A stretch of 64,000 nucleotides of DNA, from the NCBI RefSeq assembly GCF_041447285.1, contig NZ_JBGMEB010000014.1:1-64000 (forward strand), written 5' to 3'. Made by a program: the position numbers and the translations under genes. This document shows, one piece after another, positions 1-9,282 of the stretch. Numbering within the stretch: position 1 is the stretch's first letter; every line of letters begins with the position of its first letter. Source of the stretch: Methanomethylovorans sp041447285. Its GTDB lineage: Archaea > Halobacteriota > Methanosarcinia > Methanosarcinales > Methanosarcinaceae. A model generated the notes under the pieces. That model ran no database searches. It was not told where the DNA came from and saw only the letters and a program-made list of their open reading frames with translations.

Positions 1-135
1 GTGAAGAAATTAAGGCAAAAAACTACTGGAATCAAGTAAAAGAGGTTAAAATCAAGTTATTGATACATAACCTTGACAGGCATGTCAAAGTTATATGTAT
101 TGCTCAAATGAGGATTTCTACAAAGCCCATTTTTA
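1..135. repeat. Possible insertion-sequence or MITE end, cut by the window edge
   Basis: A small hairpin (TTGACA, loop ggca, TGTCAA at 73-88) is followed by GTATTGCTCAAATGA (97-111) and then a segment reading TTTCTACAAAGCCC. The same 15-mer, also preceded by a hairpin and followed by TTTTTACAGAGCTC, recurs at 29045-29092, and a weaker inverted copy lies near 33668-33689. The shared ends look like one terminus of a transposable element or MITE family. An open frame from position 3 to 192 could be the tail of a gene lying to the left, but I do not recognise it. Confidence 0.35.
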
Positions 136-687
136 GAACTTATAAAATATCCTCAAGTTTTCATCCCCAAGGTAGTTATTCATAATTAGATTTTCATCTA
201 TCAGATGAAATCAAGGATCACTTTGAACATCAAGATAACTATCTCAAATTTAAAAAAAGGAAACTAAAACGATGTGTTTATATTGGGAGCATTGTTATTT
301 GACAGAAAATAGCCTACCGATGGGCAGTAAAAAAAGAGGGATAAAACGGATTTCTTAAAATGGAAATGTGAAGTATGGCAGAATTGCTCCCTTCGCCAGT
401 ACAATTTGCCATCTCAGGATGCTTGCACCCATCCAAATAAAGTAAAATATTGCTGCATGGGGAATTGTCCAATGATTTCAACTCAAGAGAGTTCAAAATA
501 TTCGCTTTAATCATTCCTTTTATTGTTGAGAACATTTTAAGTTTCTGTGGGAATCCTTGTTTTTCAAGCAAATAAGTAAGTTGAAATTATTCTCAAATCG
601 TTTTTCTACGCACTTTGTTTTTTATTTACTGAATTTACAATGAAATCCTTATCTTCTTACACTGCTATTTTCTTATAGGGGGTAAAA
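136..687. other. A/T-rich stretch without a recognised gene
   Basis: No reading frame here has plausible codon use, a ribosome binding site and recognisable motifs. An 85-codon minus-strand frame (314-571) has no such support. The last 25 bases hold the ribosome binding site of the zinc-ribbon gene at 688. Confidence 0.5.
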
Positions 688-867
688 ATGAACATAGTCG
701 TTACTTGCTATAATTGTCAAAAAGAGTTTTTTGCAGTTGCAACCAGTCTTCAGTTCATCCGCCGTTGTCCCAACTGCTTCAAGATGAACAGGGTCAGAAC
801 AATCATTAATGGGAAAGCCTACGGTGAAGATGAACTGGCCTCATTGCTCTCTGTAGATTCATATTGA
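688..867 (+). CDS. Small zinc-ribbon protein, 59 aa
   Basis: The ATG at 688 follows a purine-rich site (ATAGGGGG) at good spacing. The translated protein begins MNIVVTCYNCQKEF and carries two CxxC pairs (CYNC near residues 7-10 and CPNC near residues 27-30), the layout of a compact zinc ribbon. The C-terminal half (NGKAYGEDELASLL) is not recognisable. The gene stands alone upstream of the subtilase and on the same strand. No function can be assigned; small zinc ribbons of this kind are common in methanogens and may bind nucleic acid or a protein partner. The reading is supported by its start signal and the paired cysteines. Confidence 0.65.
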   Translation: MNIVVTCYNCQKEFFAVATSLQFIRRCPNCFKMNRVRTIINGKAYGEDELASLLSVDSY

Positions 868-1055
868 TCTACATGCTATTTTTATTACCTCATTTTGATA
901 GATAAGTTGCATAGAGATCTCTCTGCTATTAGGCTTTTTGAATCCTTCCTCCATTGCTTAAGAAAAAAAGGTTTTTGAAAACAATTCCTATCGAAAATCT
1001 TATTTACTCAACACTGAAACGTTATTATATCGAATTAAGTGTGGGGTGTGGTAAA

Positions 1056-2699
1056 ATGAAATTACATATTGGAAACTGGATACTTACATTGATTGTTGTC
1101 TGCTCAATGATAATGCTAGCAGTACCAGCATCAGCACTGGTAGATGCAAGCTCAGATGACATACTAGAAAAAAGTGTAGATGTTAAGGATACTGAAAAGT
1201 ACGTACCTGGCGAGATACTTGTCAAATTCAAGCCCGGACTTTCGGATAAAGAAATCAAGGATATCAACGCTAAACATGAGACCTCTGTCCTGTATACAAG
1301 CCCGTATGCAGGCTTCAAGACACTGAAGGTTCCAAAGACCAAGACTGTCGAAGAGATGGCCGAGATTTATAGCAAGAACCCAAATGTCGAATATGCAGTG
1401 CCAAATTATCTCATGTATGCGACCGGGTTCGTGCCTAACGACTATTATTATGATTTACAATGGAACTTCAACTCCCAACATGGCATAAATGTCGAGCAAG
1501 CATGGCCTCTTTCTACAGGACGCGGTGTGGTTGTTGCTGTGATTGATACCGGAGTTAAAAAGACTGCTCCTGACCTTGCAAATACTAAAATCCTTTCAGG
1601 TTATGATTTTGTAAATCGTGATACTAACCCTGATGATGACAATGGTCATGGAACGCATGTGACTGGGACCATAGCCCAGAGTACAAACAACGGAATAGGA
1701 GTTGCAGGCGTAGCTTATGGTTGTACGATAATGCCTGTAAAGGTGTTGAATGCAAAAGGAAGTGGAACCCTGAGCCAGCTTGTAGACGGGGTATCTTATG
1801 CCAGCAATAACGGGGCAGATGTGATAAGCATGAGCTTGGGATTCCCCCCTTCTGTAACTGCAGAGAGTTTGATACCGCTTGGGAATGCAATTAATTCTGC
1901 AGACAGCAAGAATATTGTCATCGTGGCTGCTGCAGGTAATGATGGAATTTCAACTGTTGGGTATCCGGCAGCCTATGAGGAATGTATAGCCGTTGGTGCA
2001 ACCAGATATGATGGAACCCGCGCATATTACTCCAACTACGGAGATGCACTTGACATAATGGCACCTGGAGGAGACTTGAATGTAGACCAAAGCGGTGATG
2101 GTTATGGGGATGGTATACTACAAAATACTTTCAACCCAAAAACTGGAACATTCAGTTATTACTTCTATCAGGGAACTTCAATGGCAACACCACACGTCTC
2201 TGGTGTTGCAGCCTTGCTGATAGCAGATGGAGTCAAACCAGAAAATGTGCGGACAGCAATAGAGTCAACTGCAAATATGGATACTACGGCTGGATATGGA
2301 TGTGGTATAGTGGATGCATATCAAGCACTTTACGATTATTCCCCAATTTCAGGACCAACTGACCAGGTATCAATCGAGGATGTGACAGTAACCTGTACCC
2401 CAAGGACAGTCAGAAAGAATACATTAGTAACTGCAAAAGCCACCATAACAATAGTTGATACAAGTAAAACGCCAGCTGTCCCAATTCAAGGAGCAACCGT
2501 TTCAGGTAAATGGAGTGGTGCAACCACTGATTCGGATATCGGTCTTACAGATAGCTCTGGACAAGTAATTTTCTATTCCAATGAAGTAAAGGTACTCAGT
2601 ACTGCAAAATTCACTTTCACGGTGAATGATATATCTGTACCTTATACAATCCCATGGGACGGAGCCGGAGCATCTAATTCAATAACTTACCCTAAATAA
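1056..2699 (+). CDS. Secreted subtilisin-like serine protease (S8)
   Basis: Predicted extracellular endopeptidase of 547 aa. The ATG at 1056 is preferred over the upstream in-frame codon at 954 because a typical signal peptide follows at once (hydrophobic residues 8-23, AxA-like end near residue 27). An inhibitor-type propeptide spans about residues 48-120 (PGEILVKFKPG to VEYAVPN). The catalytic domain has Asp164 (VIDTG), His198 (NGHGTHV), the oxyanion Asn295 (AAGND) and Ser375 (GTSMATPH), so the triad is complete. Residues from about 415 to the end form an Ig-like beta-rich domain, probably for surface or substrate binding. A hairpin terminator follows the stop. Family assignment is certain; the substrate is unknown. 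Confidence 0.93.
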   Translation: MKLHIGNWILTLIVVCSMIMLAVPASALVDASSDDILEKSVDVKDTEKYVPGEILVKFKPGLSDKEIKDINAKHETSVLYTSPYAGFKTLKVPKTKTVEEMAEIYSKNPNVEYAVPNYLMYATGFVPNDYYYDLQWNFNSQHGINVEQAWPLSTGRGVVVAVIDTGVKKTAPDLANTKILSGYDFVNRDTNPDDDNGHGTHVTGTIAQSTNNGIGVAGVAYGCTIMPVKVLNAKGSGTLSQLVDGVSYASNNGADVISMSLGFPPSVTAESLIPLGNAINSADSKNIVIVAAAGNDGISTVGYPAAYEECIAVGATRYDGTRAYYSNYGDALDIMAPGGDLNVDQSGDGYGDGILQNTFNPKTGTFSYYFYQGTSMATPHVSGVAALLIADGVKPENVRTAIESTANMDTTAGYGCGIVDAYQALYDYSPISGPTDQVSIEDVTVTCTPRTVRKNTLVTAKATITIVDTSKTPAVPIQGATVSGKWSGATTDSDIGLTDSSGQVIFYSNEVKVLSTAKFTFTVNDISVPYTIPWDGAGASNSITYPK

Positions 2700-2710
2700 A
2701 CAAAACAGAT

Positions 2711-2743
2711 AGGACCACACCAATGGTCCTGTTTACTTTTTTT
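2711..2743 (+). terminator. Hairpin with T-run after the subtilase
   Basis: AGGACCA (2711-2717) pairs with TGGTCCT (2724-2730) around a six-base loop, and a run of T follows at about 2737-2743. It lies 11 bases after the subtilase stop codon. Confidence 0.7.
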
Positions 2744-2920
2744 ACAGCGAATATCATATTGAATTGAAGTTAATTTTATAATTATTGTAACAAATGTGAT
2801 TCATGTACCAGCATCTTGCAGAAATCCTTAACCGTCACTGTTTAGATATTTCCATAGGAAAAGATAATCAGGAAGCTGCTGGGGAAAATAAATAAAAACT
2901 CTTAAACCAAAACACACTGT

Positions 2921-4573
2921 ATGAAAACGATTAAAGGAAAACTGGTTGATATTATTCAAAGGGATATTTATAATGCCATCATCAGTATCGAGGATGGGAA
3001 AATACAAAATATCCAAAAGACAGGAGAGGAGTTTGATGGGTATCTGCTGCCCGGATTTATAGATTCCCACGTACACATTGAAAGCTCAATGCTCAAACCT
3101 TCTGAATTTGCCAAAATGGCTGTCAAACATGGTACTGTTGCTACTGTTTCCGATCCTCATGAAATAGCTAATGTATGTGGTCTTGAAGGAATTTTTTATA
3201 TGATAAAGGAAGCTGAAAAAGTACCTGTAAAGATACATTTTACTGCTCCAAGCTGTGTGCCTGCAACCGTATTTGAGAACACAGGTCACAGTTTATCATC
3301 AAAGGAAATAGAAATCCTGATGAACGAGCCCAAAATAGTTGCATTAGGTGAAATGATGAACTATCCTGGTGTACTGGGCGATGACCCTGAGGTATATGCC
3401 AAGATCAAAGCTGCGCTTGACTCAGATAAACCTGTTGATGGTCATGCACCTGAGCTTGGAGGAGAGGAACTTAAAAAATACATTCATGCAGGAATCAGCA
3501 CAGACCATGAATGTACCCGGCTGGAAGAAGCCCTGGAAAAAATAGAGAATGGAATGCATATCCTGATAAGGGAAGGTTCCGCAGCACAAAACTTCGATAC
3601 TCTTCATCCTCTTATCGCTAAGTACCCTGAATCATGTATGTTCTGCACAGATGACTGTCATCCTGATTCTCTTGAACAGGGGCATATAAATACACTTGTG
3701 TCCAGAGCCATAGCTGCAGGTCATAATCTCTTCGATGTATTAAGGGTTTCTTCCTACAATGCATCAAAACACTATGGGATCAATACGGGGATGCTGCAAC
3801 CAGGAGATCCGGCAGATTTCGTAATTGTCAATTCTCTGGATAAAATGGATGTTATTGCAACCTATATAGACGGAAAACCTGTATTTGAAAATAGTAAGGT
3901 ACAGTTTCAGACATCTACATCAAAACCGGTCAATAATTTCAAATTAAATAAAGAGATCAGACCAGAACAACTGGAAGTATGCTCGGATGCCAGTCTTTTT
4001 AAAATTATACAGGCTTTTGATGGTTCACTTTTCACAGATATGTTGGAATACCAGCTTCCAAAGAAAAAAGGCAAGGTGCTTGTAGATTCTGCAAACGGGA
4101 TCAACAAGATAGCAGTAATCAACCGTTATACGGAAGATCCTGTGCCTTCTATTGGATTTATAAAGGGTTTTGATATCAACAAAGGGGCAATAGCTTCTAC
4201 AGTAGCCCATGATTCCCACAACATCATAGCCATAGGAACGGATGATGTAGATATAGCTCGGGTAATCAACAAGCTTGTTGGGTCAAGGGGTGGCTTGGCT
4301 CTCTCAGATGGAGTCGATATATATCATCTTCCTCTGTCGGTTGCTGGGTTGATCTCAGATGAAAAAGCGAGTAATGTTATCGAAGCCTATAAAGTGCTGA
4401 ATGAAAAAGTCCACCAGATCGGATGTAACTTGAACTCAGCTTTTATGACAATGTCGTTTATGGCATTATTGGTAATTCCAAAGTTTAAGATAAGTGACAA
4501 AGGCTTATTTGATGTATCTGAGTTCAAATTGACAGCCTTGGAAAAGGATACTGGAAATACAACACATTTCTAA
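2921..4573 (+). CDS. ade: Adenine deaminase
   Basis: Hydrolyses adenine to hypoxanthine and ammonia in purine salvage. The 550-aa protein has the amidohydrolase metal-binding motif HVHIESSM with His50 and His52, the GTVATVSDPHEIANVCG block typical of Ade, and the DGHAPEL and STDHECT segments that carry further metal-site residues. Length matches the usual 540-590 aa of the COG1001 family, including the C-terminal Ade-specific half (VAHDSHNIIAIG). No strong Shine-Dalgarno is seen before the ATG at 2921, but an A-rich leader is present. It is convergent with pylD and separated from it by 60 bases. It has no obvious link to the methylamine island. Confidence 0.93.
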   Translation: MKTIKGKLVDIIQRDIYNAIISIEDGKIQNIQKTGEEFDGYLLPGFIDSHVHIESSMLKPSEFAKMAVKHGTVATVSDPHEIANVCGLEGIFYMIKEAEKVPVKIHFTAPSCVPATVFENTGHSLSSKEIEILMNEPKIVALGEMMNYPGVLGDDPEVYAKIKAALDSDKPVDGHAPELGGEELKKYIHAGISTDHECTRLEEALEKIENGMHILIREGSAAQNFDTLHPLIAKYPESCMFCTDDCHPDSLEQGHINTLVSRAIAAGHNLFDVLRVSSYNASKHYGINTGMLQPGDPADFVIVNSLDKMDVIATYIDGKPVFENSKVQFQTSTSKPVNNFKLNKEIRPEQLEVCSDASLFKIIQAFDGSLFTDMLEYQLPKKKGKVLVDSANGINKIAVINRYTEDPVPSIGFIKGFDINKGAIASTVAHDSHNIIAIGTDDVDIARVINKLVGSRGGLALSDGVDIYHLPLSVAGLISDEKASNVIEAYKVLNEKVHQIGCNLNSAFMTMSFMALLVIPKFKISDKGLFDVSEFKLTALEKDTGNTTHF

Positions 4574-4633
4574 ATCGTTTCCCCTGCTTTTCCAGAATCA
4601 GGTTTCAAATAAAAATGAAAGAGAAAAATGAGG

Positions 4634-5413
4634 TCATACTACCGAATATAACATCGATGCGACCCCGATGAAGAGTGGCTCCATGACGAGATCCACTCTG
4701 TATTTCTTTCCGACTTCTTCAGGTAATCCACAGGGTATTCCCGGTGTTGAGACCAGACATCTCTCTGCGATCATACCTTCAGTAATGGTATTTGCATTGG
4801 GTGTTGCCTCGAAGACCATTGAAAATTTCTTGCGGTCTTCCTTGCAGTATTCCTTTATCCCAAGCTCATGAGCTGCTTTCTCCAGAAAGTTCCTGTTTGG
4901 GTCACAGGCATAAACATTGAAACCCTTTTCAGCAAGATGTTTAGCTCCTGCATATCCCACTCTTCCAAGACCTACTACCAGGATCTCACTTGAACCCGCG
5001 TCCTTGAACCTGGAAGCTATCTCTGAGTAGATTATGCCTGTTGCTTCATGATTGGTGACAACCTTTCCGTCCTTTAGGTTGTGAGCTATGAAAAGATGGT
5101 CATCGGCCATCAATAATATGTCTGCACCTTCGCTTATGGCTTCATAATATCCTGCTACGTCCGTATGCTGGGTAATAAATCCTTCAAGTCCGAGGCGCTG
5201 GACTATGAAAAGCAGGGAAGAGGAGAAATTGCTTATCACTCCGTTTCCTGCGGTTATGGGTATTATACCCACCTTTTCCGACCCCAGGTCTTTTCCATAG
5301 ATGTCCTTGCATATATCCGTTAGTTTGCTTCCTGTAACTCTTTCAATGGTGTATTCTACCTCTTGAAATTTGCTAGAGAGATTGTCCAGATCCTCAGGTG
5401 TGAGCAATGCCAT
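4634..5413 (-). CDS. pylD: Pyrrolysine synthase PylD
   Basis: Last step of pyrrolysine synthesis: NAD-dependent oxidation of 3-methylornithyl-lysine followed by ring closure to L-pyrrolysine. The 259-aa protein has a Rossmann nucleotide-binding motif EILVVGLGRVGYAG (glycines at 148, 150 and 153) followed by an acidic VYACD end of the second strand, and the PylD-type N-terminal helical segment. It is the last gene of the pylSBCD operon; its ATG directly abuts the pylC stop codon, which indicates translational coupling. Confidence 0.95.
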   Translation of the reverse strand: MALLTPEDLDNLSSKFQEVEYTIERVTGSKLTDICKDIYGKDLGSEKVGIIPITAGNGVISNFSSSLLFIVQRLGLEGFITQHTDVAGYYEAISEGADILLMADDHLFIAHNLKDGKVVTNHEATGIIYSEIASRFKDAGSSEILVVGLGRVGYAGAKHLAEKGFNVYACDPNRNFLEKAAHELGIKEYCKEDRKKFSMVFEATPNANTITEGMIAERCLVSTPGIPCGLPEEVGKKYRVDLVMEPLFIGVASMLYSVV

Positions 5414-6505
5414 TCATACCACCTCCTGCTCTGGTGCTGTGAGTATCATTTCATGTGCCTTTTTCCTGTTCATCTCGGCACTCTCCTGATCTGCACCCCA
5501 GGTCACAACCGTGAATGCTTTGTGTTCTCCATCACGCTGGAATATTTCCATACCTTCGGATTCATGGATTGGCCTGTAGTTCTTTCCCATAGAGAGAATA
5601 TGCTCACCTATGGGCAAAAGTTTGCCATCTTTCAGAATAAGGTGTTCGTATATGCAGTAGTTACCCTCCGGTGCTTGTGTCATTTCCTGGACACCTTCAG
5701 TAAAAGCCTGCATCAGCAGTTCCAAGAGATTCACTCCTGATGAATGATACACAGCTGTAGGTGTCTGGCTGGGGAACCTGGCATCAATTTCCAGCACTTT
5801 CAAACCTTGTGGACTGTCAATTGCTTCCACATCCATGATACCTTTGAGCTTAAGATTACGGGCAAGCTCGTAGGTGATTTTTCTGAGTTCAGGGTTGTGG
5901 TCAATGGGTGTCACCATATGGCAGTCGTAGGTGTCATCTATATGCACCTTTGTTTCCTTCACCACTGCAAAATGTTCTCCGTCCCCCACAACTTCAAGGG
6001 ATAACACGTCTCCTTCTACGTATTCTTCTATCAGTATAGTGGGATCAAGACCCTTCAGACCTTCATCGTCATAGATTATGGCTGTGCCTATACTGCTGCT
6101 CATGCAGGAGGGTTTTATGAAATATGGAGGATGGGTGGGTTTATCAGCAGGAGTTGGAATATCTATGGACCTGAAATATTCCTTAGATGTGTTCTTATCC
6201 CTGCTTATCCTGTATGCATCAAAATCAAAGAGTAATGGACATTGAAGTTTGTCCTTTATAGTTTCAAGGAAATCGATAGTGTCAAAATTTTCGTTGACAG
6301 GGATCATGGCATCTACGGTTTTTGATATCTCTATGAGTCTTTCGGGTTCTTCCGCAATGTCAAAACAGTGGAACGTATCCACAAGATGCTTTATGAATGC
6401 ATCTTTGTTCCTGTCTACCAATACAACTCCCATGCTCGCTTTTCTGGCATGGTATGCAGTTTCAAAGCCCTGTAGCTTGCCTCCGATCAGGCATATCTGC
6501 TTCAT
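5414..6505 (-). CDS. pylC: 3-Methylornithine:lysine ligase PylC
   Basis: ATP-dependent joining of (3R)-3-methyl-D-ornithine to the epsilon amine of L-lysine, the second step of pyrrolysine synthesis. The 363-aa protein is an ATP-grasp enzyme: N-terminal Rossmann-like domain (ICLIGGKLQGFETAYHARK), central ATP-binding region (PYFIKPSCMSSSIGTA, then ILIEEYVEGDVLSLEVVG) and the metal-binding end (GIMDVEAID, then LEIDARFPSQTP). The start codon overlaps the pylB stop by four bases (ATGA). Position and order pylS-B-C-D confirm the call. Confidence 0.95.
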   Translation of the reverse strand: MKQICLIGGKLQGFETAYHARKASMGVVLVDRNKDAFIKHLVDTFHCFDIAEEPERLIEISKTVDAMIPVNENFDTIDFLETIKDKLQCPLLFDFDAYRISRDKNTSKEYFRSIDIPTPADKPTHPPYFIKPSCMSSSIGTAIIYDDEGLKGLDPTILIEEYVEGDVLSLEVVGDGEHFAVVKETKVHIDDTYDCHMVTPIDHNPELRKITYELARNLKLKGIMDVEAIDSPQGLKVLEIDARFPSQTPTAVYHSSGVNLLELLMQAFTEGVQEMTQAPEGNYCIYEHLILKDGKLLPIGEHILSMGKNYRPIHESEGMEIFQRDGEHKAFTVVTWGADQESAEMNRKKAHEMILTAPEQEVV

Positions 6506-7560
6506 GCCACCACTCCCAATATCCTGTTGAAATCTGACTGTGCGGCTGGTTCCATACCCATAGTCCTGAGCTTTTCTACTACGCTCTTTGGGTCTCTTTT
6601 CCTCTCTTCATGTTTTCGATCATAGTTTGCCACTCCTTCAAGGGAAGAGTCGGAGGGGATTATGGATGTAACCACGTTGGCACCTGCATTAAGGCGGTAT
6701 ACCATGCCTTCGATGCCTTCTACGTCCAAAGATGCTGGTATCAGTCTGTTGGGGAACATCAGCCTTAGCACTGATATTATCTTAAGTTCTGACAGGTTTG
6801 ATTCCTGTACTTTTTTCTCAAGAGGTGTTCCCTCCTGGGGAATGAAGGTCATAACCCGGACCATTTGAGGATTGTCTTTTGCCATACCCTTAAGAGAAAT
6901 GATGGTGGATTCTACATCATTACCTACACCCGTAAGCAGTCCGTCCTCTACACAGTAACCTATCTTCTGAGCGAATTCACGGGCATGGATGCGGTCTGAG
7001 AAGGATTGCCCAACTCTCAGGTTCTTATAAAGTTCTTCGTCGTAAGTTTCCTGATACAGGGCAAGGAAGTTAGCTCCATGTCCACGAAGCATTTCCAGTG
7101 TTTTATCATCCAGCACACCAGGCGAGACCATAATGGGGAGATTAAGTTCCTCCTTTACGATGTCTATGACTTTGGCGAATCGGGAGGGTTCTTCATAGAA
7201 ATAAGGATCTTCTCCCATGGTAAGGTCCACCATGTGGATCTGCTCTCCTTTAAGCTGCTTGCATATGTTGCGGATATCCTCCAGTTCCAGTCTGTACCTG
7301 TTGATCTTATTCATTGTGTTGTAGTAGCAAAATGCACATCTGTTCTTGCAGTGTGTGGAAAAGTAAACAAAACTGTACAGGAATACCTTGTTCCCGAAGT
7401 AGTGGTCTCTCACTTTCCTCGCAACGTAATGAAGCTTTTCAAGTTCCATACTGTCGTTTATCAAAAGCATTTTTCGAAGATCGTCATCAGATAACTGCAT
7501 CCCATCTATGATATTTTGTGCATATTTGTCAAGCTCGTTATTGTCCATATTAGTAAACAT
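6502..7560 (-). CDS. pylB: 3-Methylornithine synthase PylB (radical SAM)
   Basis: Radical SAM mutase that converts L-lysine to (3R)-3-methyl-D-ornithine, the first step of pyrrolysine synthesis. Counted from the ATG at 7560 (352 aa), the [4Fe-4S] motif CKNRCAFC has Cys71, Cys75 and Cys78. I prefer this ATG to the GTG at 7569 because a good ribosome site (GAGGTGAT) sits just upstream and overlaps the pylS stop. The TIM-barrel landmarks GEDPYFYEEPS and VMTFIPQEGTPLE agree with PylB and its BioB-like relatives. It is translationally coupled to pylC. Confidence 0.95.
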   Translation of the reverse strand: MFTNMDNNELDKYAQNIIDGMQLSDDDLRKMLLINDSMELEKLHYVARKVRDHYFGNKVFLYSFVYFSTHCKNRCAFCYYNTMNKINRYRLELEDIRNICKQLKGEQIHMVDLTMGEDPYFYEEPSRFAKVIDIVKEELNLPIMVSPGVLDDKTLEMLRGHGANFLALYQETYDEELYKNLRVGQSFSDRIHAREFAQKIGYCVEDGLLTGVGNDVESTIISLKGMAKDNPQMVRVMTFIPQEGTPLEKKVQESNLSELKIISVLRLMFPNRLIPASLDVEGIEGMVYRLNAGANVVTSIIPSDSSLEGVANYDRKHEERKRDPKSVVEKLRTMGMEPAAQSDFNRILGVVA

Positions 7561-7570
7561 TGAGATCACC

Positions 7571-8866
7571 TCATAGGTTCGTACTTATGCCATTGTAGTA
7601 ATTTTCACAACGGGCTGCTCTTTTAATGGTCTTGAAATTGTGCATGACCTTAAGCAGTCTTTCCAGTCCGAATCCGGCTCCCATCCAGGGTTTGTTTATA
7701 CCCCAGTCTATGTCCTGAGGGATGGGTCCTACAACTGCAGAGGAGAGTTCCATGTCTTTATGGAGCACATCTATAGTTTCTCCATATACCATGCAGTTAT
7801 CAGAGACAATCTCATGTTCTATGTTCAGGAAGTCCAGAAAATCCTGAATGAGAAGTATCAGGTTTTCCCGGGTGCATTTTGATCCCATCTGGCAGAAGTT
7901 GAGCATTGTGAACTCTTCAAGGTGGCTCTTACCATCAGATTCCTTCCTGTAACAAGGTCCTATCTCGAATATGCGTATAGGATCAGGAAGGACGTTATCG
8001 AACTTGTACAGATAATTATAAAGGCCAGGGGCAAGCATGGGGCGAAGGCACATGTTTTCATCCACGCGGAATATCTGCTGGGAAAGTTTCGTATCTTCAC
8101 CGACTCCCATTCTTTCCATATACTCGAAAGGTATCAGAATAGGAGATTTAATCTCCATGAAACCTCTGTCTACAAAGAATTCAGTTATCTGGCGCTCCAG
8201 TTTTCCCAGAAGGTTTTCCCTGCTGTCTTCATACACTTCACGCAGGTCTTCTTTTCTTTTGTTAATGAGGGTGACTTCAAGTTCCTGGAATGAACGCTTC
8301 TCTTTTGAGAAGGAAATCATTTCATCAGGCCCAAGCAGCGAGACTATTCTGTCCTTCTGGCTCTGGGTGAAACCTGCATCTTTTGTTTTTGTACCAGAAG
8401 TTACGGGTTTCTTAGATGTATTTATATTTTGGCCTTCTACCCTTTTTTCAGTTTTCTTCTGAGCCTGCATCATAGGAGGTATTTCAGACTGAACTCTAGG
8501 GATGGGTGGAACAGAGACCACTGGTCTCTCAGCTTGAACAGGAATAGACACATTTACAGATGATGGAATTTCTGTTACTCTTACAGATTTCGTTTTACTT
8601 TCCTTGGATGTTTTCTGCAAGAACTCATTGACCTTCATGTCAGAAACGCGACAGTGTTTGCAGGGTTTTTTGAACTTCCTAAGTCTCAGAGACCTTGCCG
8701 AGCGGCTGGACCTCGAGTTCCTAATGTCAAAAGTCTCTCCACAATCGGTAACTATATGAATAAAACGTTGAGATACATTAAATTCCCGTATGCTATGCAG
8801 CAATCCGGTTCTTGATACCCACATATCAGTATCATTAATTAAGGATTCAAGTAATTTTTTCTTCAT
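7571..8866 (-). CDS. pylS: Pyrrolysyl-tRNA synthetase PylS
   Basis: Charges tRNA-Pyl with pyrrolysine so that UAG can be read as the 22nd amino acid. The 431-aa protein is of the single-chain Methanosarcina type: an N-terminal tRNA-binding domain (about 1-95, basic, with KPCKHC), a variable Ser/Pro/Lys-rich linker, and a class II catalytic domain from about residue 165. By alignment from the C-terminus with the M. mazei enzyme (offset 23), the substrate-pocket residues Asn323, Cys325, Tyr361 and Trp394 match N346, C348, Y384 and W417. The ATG at 8866 follows AAGGAGCTG. It is the first gene of the pylSBCD operon, just downstream of the tRNA gene. Confidence 0.97.
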   Translation of the reverse strand: MKKKLLESLINDTDMWVSRTGLLHSIREFNVSQRFIHIVTDCGETFDIRNSRSSRSARSLRLRKFKKPCKHCRVSDMKVNEFLQKTSKESKTKSVRVTEIPSSVNVSIPVQAERPVVSVPPIPRVQSEIPPMMQAQKKTEKRVEGQNINTSKKPVTSGTKTKDAGFTQSQKDRIVSLLGPDEMISFSKEKRSFQELEVTLINKRKEDLREVYEDSRENLLGKLERQITEFFVDRGFMEIKSPILIPFEYMERMGVGEDTKLSQQIFRVDENMCLRPMLAPGLYNYLYKFDNVLPDPIRIFEIGPCYRKESDGKSHLEEFTMLNFCQMGSKCTRENLILLIQDFLDFLNIEHEIVSDNCMVYGETIDVLHKDMELSSAVVGPIPQDIDWGINKPWMGAGFGLERLLKVMHNFKTIKRAARCENYYNGISTNL

Positions 8867-9009
8867 GCTTTCAGCTCCTTTATACGCTACGACCGTTCAA
8901 GAATCTCCTATAAGCCCATGTAGAGCAATGTCCAGTTGTTCTCTTTCTTCAGTGACATTTTACTTTACCTTCTTTGTATTAATTAAGATTATATTCATGT
9001 CACTCAGTC

Positions 9010-9052
9010 CTCTATTTATATTTTTTGCTAGGAAAAAGTAGTATTTATATTT
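9010..9052 (-). promoter_or_regulatory. TATA boxes upstream of pylS
   Basis: Two archaeal TATA-like elements on the minus strand (complements of CTATTTATATTTTTT near 9010-9024 and GTATTTATATTT at 9041-9052) lie about 145-185 bases upstream of the pylS start. They imply an untranslated leader of more than 100 bases if used. They could let pylS be transcribed apart from tRNA-Pyl, although read-through from the tRNA promoter is also possible. Confidence 0.5.
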
Positions 9053-9132
9053 GTCCAACAGTTTGATGAAAGAACAATAGCAAAAATACAGATTGCAAAA
9101 TAGAGATGAATCAATATTTAGAGGAATGGAAA

Positions 9133-9204
9133 TGGCGGAAACCCCGGGAATTTAACCCGGCTGAACGGATTTAGAGTCCATTTGATCAACCTGATCCGGT
9201 TTCC
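9133..9204 (-). tRNA. pylT: tRNA-Pyl, anticodon CUA
   Basis: The reverse strand gives a 72-base gene with an encoded CCA end, the same size as Methanosarcina tRNA-Pyl. The acceptor stem GGAAACC pairs with GGTTTCC and the discriminator is G. The anticodon loop reads CTCTAAA with CUA at 9172-9174. The small D loop and the T arm (CCGGG/CCCGG) also match known tRNA-Pyl, including the unusual compact core. It reads UAG in mttB, mtbB and mtmB. It lies 266 bases upstream of pylS on the same strand, the usual pylTSBCD order. Confidence 0.97.
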
Positions 9205-9231
9205 ATTTAGTAAAGAGTAATCCTTCAACCT

Positions 9232-9246
9232 ACTATTTATATTTTG
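9232..9246 (-). promoter_or_regulatory. TATA box of tRNA-Pyl
   Basis: The minus strand reads CAAAATATAAATAGTA, a strong archaeal TATA box centred about 33 bases before the 5' end of tRNA-Pyl, the distance expected when transcription starts a few bases ahead of the mature tRNA. Confidence 0.7.
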
Positions 9247-9282
9247 CGTTTGCACGGGTTATGTCAAAATAAGGGAAGAAGA

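Noticed and set aside
314..571. Minus-strand 85-codon frame as a gene
   Set aside because: No ribosome site, no recognisable motif, and a low-complexity composition typical of chance frames.
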